Shown: piece by piece, positions 40,401 through 49,400 of the stretch
Numbering within the stretch: position 1 is the first letter of the stretch
Layout of the letters: each line of letters begins with the position of its first letter
Assembly: GCA_002633005.1 (NCBI GenBank)
Contig: NMRA01000046.1
Coordinates: forward strand, 1,060,596 to 1,124,595
DNA: 64,000 nt
Source: Phoronis australis
Taxonomy: Eukaryota; Phoronida; Phoronidae
Direction of reading: 5' to 3'
Made by a program: the position numbers and the translations under genes
Notes under the pieces: model-generated
Told to the model about the DNA's origin: nothing
Databases searched by the model: none
Seen by the model: the letters and a program-made list of their open reading frames with translations, nothing else

Positions 40401-43400
40401 ATTTTATGCAGGGCGTTGGATACCCTTCGTTTTCACTATGGCACATTGGTCTTTATTTATGCATCTGAAAAAGACATTCCAAGGCCATTTGCGATGCCAC
40501 TAGTGTGTGTGTTGCCATGATCCATCTCAGCACTTCATTGTTGTAGTGCCTCTGAACATGAAGTTACTGCAGCATTCATCATTTTGATTTGCAGTCATGC
40601 AATGAGTTGTAGTGCAGACATTAAGAAACAGGGCAAGGTGGAAAATATTTGTGGTTGTGCGTCATCATTTTTTTGATTGTCACATTCAGCTCTGACTGAT
40701 GACTTGAAATGTGTGACATTTGGAGAATTTGGTCAGTCGTACTGTGCATGTTCTTTACGCTGTGAAATAGAACCTCTTGGGGGATGTGTCTGGTCAAGGC
40801 TTTTTGTTGCTCTAGGTTTTGATTGAATGAAATATGAAGGAAATTTTGCTGTAATCAAACGCTTCCTTAAAGCCATGACATATTTTCTGGTGTAAAAAAC
40901 TTTCTTCTTAGGCGTCATGTTTGAATAGATTTTTTTTCCAATAAAAGTCAAGGAATTCCCTTGATGGACAAACTACTTGGGCAGCTGAGGTGAACCCACT
41001 GCGACGTTCAAATTTGATTAGCCTGTTCACAATCAGTAATGAAAAATCAGTTCTTCCCAAAGCTAGAAATGATGTCTATACACCCACATTTGGTTGCTTA
41101 GTGCTGCATAATGTTGTCATATTGTTTAGTTGGTCGATTGTGTGCTTCATATCTCAAAAACACCTTTCCTGATTTTTATGAAATTTGTCACACGGATATG
41201 TGATGCTACTAGGGTGGCACATGTCACTGTACAATCTGCCCTGCTAGCAGAGGTCAGTTTTTGAACAGATTCAAACACAACAACACTCTTAGTGGCCATT
41301 TTAGTTTCGACAAGCAGATAGTTAAGTACTTTTGAGTGGAAGAACATTTACAGATGATATCTACAGAACTAATTAAAGAATTTCTAAAAAACTTATCACA
41401 TTGAAATTCGACAGCGATCTGTTACCACGGGATGATTTTTAGATGGATTCGGCTACCTCAGCAGGGGACTGTTTCAGTATTTTTTGGGAAGAGTTTGCGG
41501 AAAATACCTAGAGAACCATATGACATGCTGCTACTATGTGATGGCAATGTGCCAGCACCTGTCAATTTTTGGGCGGATGTGTCTGCGGCATTCCGGAGTA
41601 GCCATTGGAGCTTTACTTTTTAACGCAAATAGCAATTCCAGATGATATTCAGTGTACTGTTTGATGGATTTCAGTGAGACAGATCTGTATGACGGCATTG
41701 CCTCAGTGAATTTGTGGAGTCATTTTTTATTCTGCCTCACCAGGAGGCACTGATTTTCAAACTTCAATGAAACTTTATACAATGGCTTGTGGTGGCAATC
41801 AGACGGCACCAGTTGATTCAGCTTCTCCAGCACCCCTTAGTGGTCATGTTGTCTGATTTTGTAGCTGTCAGCTTGATATTTCAAACGTACCCTGGCAGAT
41901 TCTTTTAAAATTATAGTATCGTGTTGTGGCAGAATGTGATGTATGTTGTCATTAAAATTACTAAATTTTGAATGTTTCAGTGCTGGGAGACCTACATATT
42001 TAGAATGTTTCAGTGCTGGGAGACCTACATATTTTGAATGTTTCAGTGCTGGGAGACCTACATATTTTGAATGTCTCAGTGCTGGGAGACCTACAAATTT
42101 TGAATGTTTCAGTGCTGGGAGACCTACATTGGCCAGCAAATCTACAAGTTGGTTATACTGGACTTTCTGGTTCACGTTGGTGTCACCATTGTTGAGTTAA
42201 TTCGCAAGTAAGTTTGACTCATGCACGATATAATAAACTAACTAAGCCACTGTCACCTAGGTACTTAACTATGTTATGTTGATTTCAAACAATCCTCTTT
42301 GTCCTCTGCTAATCCACTGGCATCTCATTTGAGTGAGTGATAAAAATAGGATTCAACTTAAAGCTTTTCACTGTGTCACGGAGTGAATGTTATAGTTCAT
42401 GGTGGGTGGTCTTTCCTTGCAGTTGTCACCTATCTCACCGAAAGTGTAGGCCACCTCTACAGATTTAGCAAACTTTTTAAGGAATTTTCAACTTTGATCC
42501 AAATTTATGAGTCTTGACGAGGGTTACAGAGCATTGTTTTGTGAAAGTCATTCTTAATGGCTATTAATAGGGCAAAGTCATTCTTAATGGCTATTAATAG
42601 GGCAAAGTCATTCTTAATGGCTATTAATAGGGCAAAGTCATTCTTAACGGCTATTAATAGGGCAAAGTCATTCTTAACGGCTATTAATAGGGCAAAGTCA
42701 TTCTTAATGGTTATTAATAGGGCAAAGTCATTCTTAATGGCTATTAATAGGGCAAAGTTGATTTTTCAGTATGACAAATTATTAGCAGGAGTATTAAAAA
42801 CCATAAAACATGAATGTTTAACCATTTATACATGTTGAGTAGTAGCATAAATGCTAAATATGTTGGTGTTACGATGTCCCTTCAAAAAATAAATTTTAGG
42901 GCAGTGTTGAGGACTCAAGTTAATATATGTATTGTTCTTAAAAGGATGTACATTACGACTCTAGTGAACATGTATTATTTTTAAAGCATGTACTTTACGT
43001 GGTTATGGTATAGCTAATAAGTTAAAGGGTTTTTTTGCTGGATGCTGATTTCTCTCTCACTAATATTTTCAGAATTGTTTGAAAAATAATGAGATGTTTA
43101 AGTCGAAACATGTTTTGATGTGTCCAACATACGTCCCCAGAAACAAAAGAAGGTCATTTAATAGGCCAGAACAGTGTGGAGTGTGCTATATGCAGTGTAA
43201 TGTCGCATGAAGAGAGAAGGGAAGAAATGTCTTTACTCGAACACTATTTTATTGCATACTGACTTACTACTGTGCAACAACATGTTTTTGCAATACATAA
43301 GACCAGATGATTATGAGTTGCATTTCATAGAACTGTGTGGCAAGAGTTATATAAGAAACCATTCTAATTAATTGTGCCATATAAGGTATGTAGTTCCAGT

Positions 43401-46400
43401 ACAAATCACAATTATATACTATTACATACAGCATCGTAGTAAGAGGCCATCTAACAAGGCCAGAGAAGAGTGAGAGAGAGAGCTATATACGGCATCTTAG
43501 AGGCCATGTAACAAGGCCAGAGAAGAGTGTGTGAGAGAGAGCTATATACAGCATCAAAATAAGACACCATGTACCAAGCAAGTTCAGACAAGAGTATGAG
43601 AGTGTGCTATATACAGCAACATAGTAAAAGGCCGTCTAACAAGGCCAGAACTGTGCGAGAGTGAGCTGTATACAGCATCGTAGTAAGAGGTCATCTGACA
43701 AGGACAGAGAAGAGATAGTGAGAGTGACCTATATACACCATCATAGTAAGAGGCCAAAGGCTAGAACAGTGGAGAGTGAGCTATGTACACCATCATAGTA
43801 AGAGGCCAAAGGCTAGAACAGTGTGAGAGTGAGCTATGTACAGCATCATAGTAAGAGGGCCAAGGCCAGAACAGTGAGAGAGCTTTATACAGCATCAAAG
43901 TAAGAGGCCATATACCAAGGCAAGACAAGAGTATGAGAGCGTGGTATATACAGCATCGTAGTAAAAGGCCATGTAACAAGGCCAGAACTGTGCGAGAGTG
44001 AGCTGTATACAGCATCGCAGTAAAAGGTCATCTGACAAGGCCAGAGAAGAGAAAGAGTGAGCTATATACACCATCATAATAAGAGGCCAAAGGCCAGAAC
44101 AGTGTGAGAGTGAGCTGTGTACAGCATGGTAGTAAGAGGCCAAAGGCCAGAATAGTGTGAGAGAGCTACATACGGCATCATAATAAGAGGCCAAAGGACA
44201 GAACAGTGAGAGAGAGCTACATACGACATCATATTAACAGGCCATCTAACAAGGCCAGAACAGTGAGAAAGAGAGAGCTATGTGTGATGCCTCATAATGT
44301 TTTTAAGGATGATGTTGGACACATTAAAACTTGCCAAGACTTAAACATCTCGTTATTTTTCTAAACATTATAAGTTATTTGTCTTAAATAGGACCAACTG
44401 TTTAAAAGCGTGTCAACCATTTTAGCAAAACTTAGTTGAGGCTGGCAGAAATATCCTTGGCTGAGTTTTATGTATTTCAATTTGAATGGTCAAAACCACG
44501 ACAATTCAATATAGACTTTTGCCATTGTCTGTAAAAGCAGATGGGAATAGTAATATTGGAAAATGTCTCTTGTTTTAAAAATGTATTTCACATTAAGGGT
44601 ATTTATTCTAATTTATTATAGAATTGTCTGTCTCAAAATCTTTGCTAAGGACAACCCTAAATCGGAATTCAACATGCCTACGTGTATTGTGGAGCTCACT
44701 TTTCTACAAACCCTTTGCTGGCATGTATTCAGTTTATCACAATTTTGTAGTTTGGTGGAACTTTGAATGACTAACATCAGTTGTATCTTGAATGTCTAAC
44801 AACAGTTGCGTTGTAATCTTTGTTGCTTCCAGCTTCGTTTATTTGCTCTTATGGTTTCTTGAGGGAAACGAAAAGTGTTAAGTATTCAAAAAATCTTGTG
44901 CCAAACAAAATTGGTGTGTCAAAGTATCCCATTTTCATACAGATTGCTTCTGTGTGACAGGCTGCACTAAAATTGCATGACGATGAAATAGCATGTTAGC
45001 ACAATGGTTCAGATATCCAGTGTGTATATCTGAGAAGACATATACCTGAGCAGTTGTGTTAGGCGAGTCTCAGTACTGCTTCTGTTTCCCTCGTGAAACA
45101 GTTCAGCATATCCAGCAGTTACTTGTTGTGTTGATTACGTGCTGTTGTTCTGCTCATTTTCAGATTGGTTGTTCATCGTTGGAACCATGTCAAGTTGTTT
45201 AACTGGATTGGGTTTGCTGAATTTTTACTTCCAGTCAATGTTCTTGATATTGTCTACACTCAAACTTTATGCTGGTAATTTTTAAATTTTAAATTGGAAA
45301 TGCTTTTGTGCACTGTTTTTATGCAAAGGGCAATATCTTGTCCATAATTAGTTAGATTTTTTTACTCTCATTTGAGTTACATAATATGTTAGGTCAACAC
45401 GCACATTGTTTGCTGTGCCTCACTGTATTTAATTTTGTCTAAGTCAGAGGCCACTGTAGGCCATTCCTTTCTGCATTTGCTGAGTTATTATTGTTTAGTG
45501 AGGACATGTGCTGCAAAACATCCATGATCATCAGATTGGGAATTAAAGTCGAAGGCAACCTTTTTTCATATCATTTTTAGCAACAATAAGGTTCGTTGAT
45601 TATCCCAGACATATTTTTCACTTATTTACTGATTTTCGTAATTTAATTAATAACTCGTCGTCTACTCCGGAAGTAACGTTTTGGGAGGCAAGAATTGCGT
45701 GCCAATTTCTTTTCATATAGTCTGACTGTGAGAGCAGTCGAGTCACTCATTGTTCTACCTCGGTTGTGATAAGTTCAGTCGTCGTTTGCTTTTGCTTACG
45801 AGTCAGTCAACGTGCCACGCTGTTGCTGCATACTGGGGTGTACTCATTATCGTCTCGGGTACAGAGGAAGAGCTGTCCCACTTGCCCGAGTGTCCCGCGA
45901 CACACTCCCACTGGAGGGTGATCTGAGCACCAAACTGCTTACATCCCGCCATATGACTTCCTCGCCACACACCTGGCACCTTCCAAATAGCTCCAATACA
46001 AGTCCACAATAAACTTATCAAACTTAGGCTCACCGATCTGTTCATTGGATGACTAACTGCCCTCTCTGGGTGTCGAACTGGGCCTGTATTCACTCCCACT
46101 ACTCAACATCGCTGCAGGGCTGCTTACAGGCTCTGGGCTAGAGACAACAGCACAGGGCGAATCACTGCTAGTTCCCGGAATTGCAGGCAATGGGGTACGT
46201 TCGGAGGCACGGGTGACAGTAGATGAAGTGCCTCCAGTCACTGTATATAGTGGCCACAGCTCGCGAGGCTTCTCGCTTCAAAAACGCACTTCTCGGGGTT
46301 GGCGACGGGGCACTGCCGGGAATCAACAGCGACGTCATGGTACCCTTCTTCAGGCGTTGTTTCGCAGGGAGCTTCATCAATTCAGCATACATATCTGTCA

Positions 46401-49400
46401 TAACCTGACGGCAGAAAATGCTTGCCACATACTCGGTAACCCTCCATTGCTTTGTACGTTGTGTGGACGGCTAGCGCTGCGTTCTTCACATGAACCAGCT
46501 AGCCAAGTACGGCGAAGTGTGTCATCCTTCCGAATGCGACGCAAGATACCCAAAGCGCGTGTGAGATGATAATGAGTACATCCCGGCACACAGCAACAGC
46601 GTGGCATGTTGACTGACTTGTAAACAAAAGCAAACGACGACCGAACTTATTACAAACGAGGTAGAACAATGACTGACTCGACAGCTCTCACAGTCGGCCT
46701 ATGATGAAAAGAAATTGACGCGAAACTCTTGCCTCCCAAAACGTCACTTCCGGAGTAGATGATGAAAAATTAATCAAATTACGAAAAGCTGTAATTAAGT
46801 GAAAAATATGTCTGGGATAATCAACGAACCGTATTTTTGCTAAAAGTGGCATGAAAAAAGGTTGCCTTAGCCTTTAATCAATAAGTGTATGTTGTTTTGT
46901 GTTATGGCAGGATAAGTAATGTTGCAACTTTAGAGTTGTAAATAAATTGCTTGCACTCTATCATTTTTGAAAATATAGCTCTCAGATATTTGAATAAGTG
47001 AATTTAAAGACTCACCAAAAGTGCAACTTCTTTTTAAACACACCCCTTTGCTTGCCTCCTGATTTTACAAACATAATTCAGGTATAAGATGTATTTTTAT
47101 GCTTATGCACTGGTTGATGATGTTACAATCATCTGTTTCACTGTGTATATGACATGAGTGGTTTTTTACTTCTTATAATATGAATGCTTCATATTTATAA
47201 ATAGTTTTTTTTATATTGCAAGTCTTTATCATTTCAGGGTGGGTGCCTTTTACAGTCCTCTAATTCCCGTAATTACTCTGCTGAAGGTGTTCCTGATATT
47301 TTATTTAAAAAAGGTTTGTTTAGCCGCACATATCACCTATATGTGTAGCTGCTCGTATATTTGGAATTAGGCACATACATACATATGTTATAGTTGAGTA
47401 ACACCGAGAAGCAAGTCTCTGAAATATTGTGTGATTGAAGCTTCATATATCCATTATTAATTCGTAAAAAGTGACATGCATTAAATTTAACACAACTGTT
47501 TTGATGAAAAGTATTTAGAAATAACTGTGAATATTCGAAACATTCACCTTTTTGCTTAGCACTTGAGTATAAATATTTTTCTTTGAAATGTGCTCAATTT
47601 CAGATATAAGTGCATGAGTCTAAATGTGTGCAAATACGATAATTTAGAAGGTAATGTTTTACTGGTCATTGAGTTCCAAGTATGGCTCCAGGCATACGTC
47701 AGAGTAGTCTGGTGCCCACCTCCACTAGCACCTGCTTGGCGACCTCGTCGGGTTTACTAAAAATCTTTGAAAGTCATGTGACATTGAAAAATTGTAATTT
47801 ATGAGGTCAGAAGTTGAAAAGTTAAGCCCTGATTTTTAATAGAGTGCAATAACTTTTTTCATGGTATGCTGCCTTGTCATATTCTTGGGAAACGTTATTC
47901 ATAATGTAGTAGTTCTGTTTATTTTGTAAACAGTAAATATAGCTGAACTAAGAGTGTAAAAGATATCCTGCTTACAAAACAGTGAACCTTGAACATATCA
48001 AGCACCTAATCAGAGTTGTGTCTGTTTTAGTGGTCTCTGTTGATCAATCAGAAACCATCCAAGCGCCCCTACCGAGCCTCCAGCAGTTATCTCTTCTTCA
48101 CGGTGATTCTTATACTGGCATTTGCTGGCAGTGCCCTCCCTGTTGGTTGGGCTGTTGGTAGAATAAAGCCATCTCAGTCGTGTGGACCATTCCGAATCTA
48201 CAGCGAGGACAACTTCTTCATGTTTCTCACCTTGACTAACACAGTCTTGTCTTGGCCTGATGTACCTCAGGCAATCTTTACTACAATTGGCTCAGCTGCT
48301 GTCTATATACCATTGACCGTCATTCTGCTGTAAGTAGTCTATTAGTGTTTTTGCTGAAAAGAAATGTTAGCAAGTTTGTGAAATGTTTAAAATTTCAGTA
48401 CACCTAGTTTTATAATTTCACAGGCCTTTCTTCAGGGTGTCCCAAAAATGTTGTCCCATTTCCAGTGAGGATAACTGTGTTGTTTATGCACTTAATATGG
48501 CAACAACATTACTGGTGTTGTTCCATAAAGAGATAGTCAAACACGATTTGAGACTTTAAACCAAAATGCACCTATTATCTATTAACTTGTGAAGAATTTG
48601 CATTGCTTTGAAATAATTAACAAGTTTCCTGTATCATTGCATGGTATGAGTTGTTTGTTTGCAATTTTCATGCATACAGAGCAGTGTTGTCATCTTCAGT
48701 TTGCTCCCGTTCGAATTTGTTTCAAATGACCTTGAAAATTCTAGCTGTAGGTCAGAGAGAATGTAGACGTAGCCTTAGATCACATGTTCAGAGAAAAGTT
48801 GATGTAGGCTTAGATCTCAGGTTCACACCCTTTTTATGTGCCCTCAAAAAATCTGTGGTGGCATGTTGTCAGCGTGCCGTCTGGTGTCTGTCATTACCTT
48901 TGCATGTCCGTGGAGTTTTTCAAAAACTGCTTGATGGATCATCATGAAATTTGGCACTAAGTTATATAACAGGGTTTGCCAACACCAGTCAGGTGTTTGA
49001 TGGATTTGATCACCATGGCTCACCCTGTTGACATTTTTGTATTTTGGCAAGAAATTTTCCTTATCCGTCAATTTTTCGGGGAACCACATGATGAATTTTG
49101 CCGGAACTTGTTGTAGAGGTAAATCATGGCATAACATAGAGATATACAGCATGGATCGGGTGTTGACAGCAGTCGATTTTCACACAGATTTTACTGCAAT
49201 AGCACCTTTGTTGGCTAGTTTAGTATTTGGCTGGATTTTTCTTGTTCTTTGATTATTGTCAAAGTGGCTTGCCAGGTTTCAAGTTTATTTTCGAGGGGGG
49301 AATTGGACTACTATAGCCTCCCTGTTTAGATTTTGACAAGATAATGCTTGTCCTTTGATTATTGTCAAGTCTGTCTCACAGGTTTTGATGAAACTTGACA

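Larger units (their letters stand above)
35766..42112. other. TMC intron 10
   Basis: 6.3 kb. It contains the second TA-flanked element (37749-40153), a 25-bp minisatellite directly beyond it (40156-40245) and diverged CTTAGTGG-type repeats (about 41150-41860). Four surplus acceptor copies lie just before the next exon (41965-42112). No gene. Confidence 0.8.
42208..45163. other. TMC intron 11
   Basis: Contains a 30-bp minisatellite (42541-42757) and a ~60-bp tandem array (43430-44285). No gene. Confidence 0.8.
45275..47237. other. TMC intron 12
   Basis: Carries the TTAA-flanked THAP-type element (45547-46873). Otherwise AT-rich with no gene. Confidence 0.8.

Noticed and set aside
41943-42200. 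Frame with repeated FECFSAGRPTY, and its minus-strand partner
   Set aside because: Wrong-frame readings of the splice-acceptor array; the TMC frame through the last unit is the real one.
42541-42838. Plus-strand frame MAINRAKSFL repeats and CRISPR-like regular spacing
   Set aside because: Units abut with no spacers and the genome is animal; it is a 30-bp minisatellite.
43761-44194. Minus-strand frames of hydrophobic repeats (LLLRCC, YYDAV)
   Set aside because: Produced by the ~60-bp tandem array.
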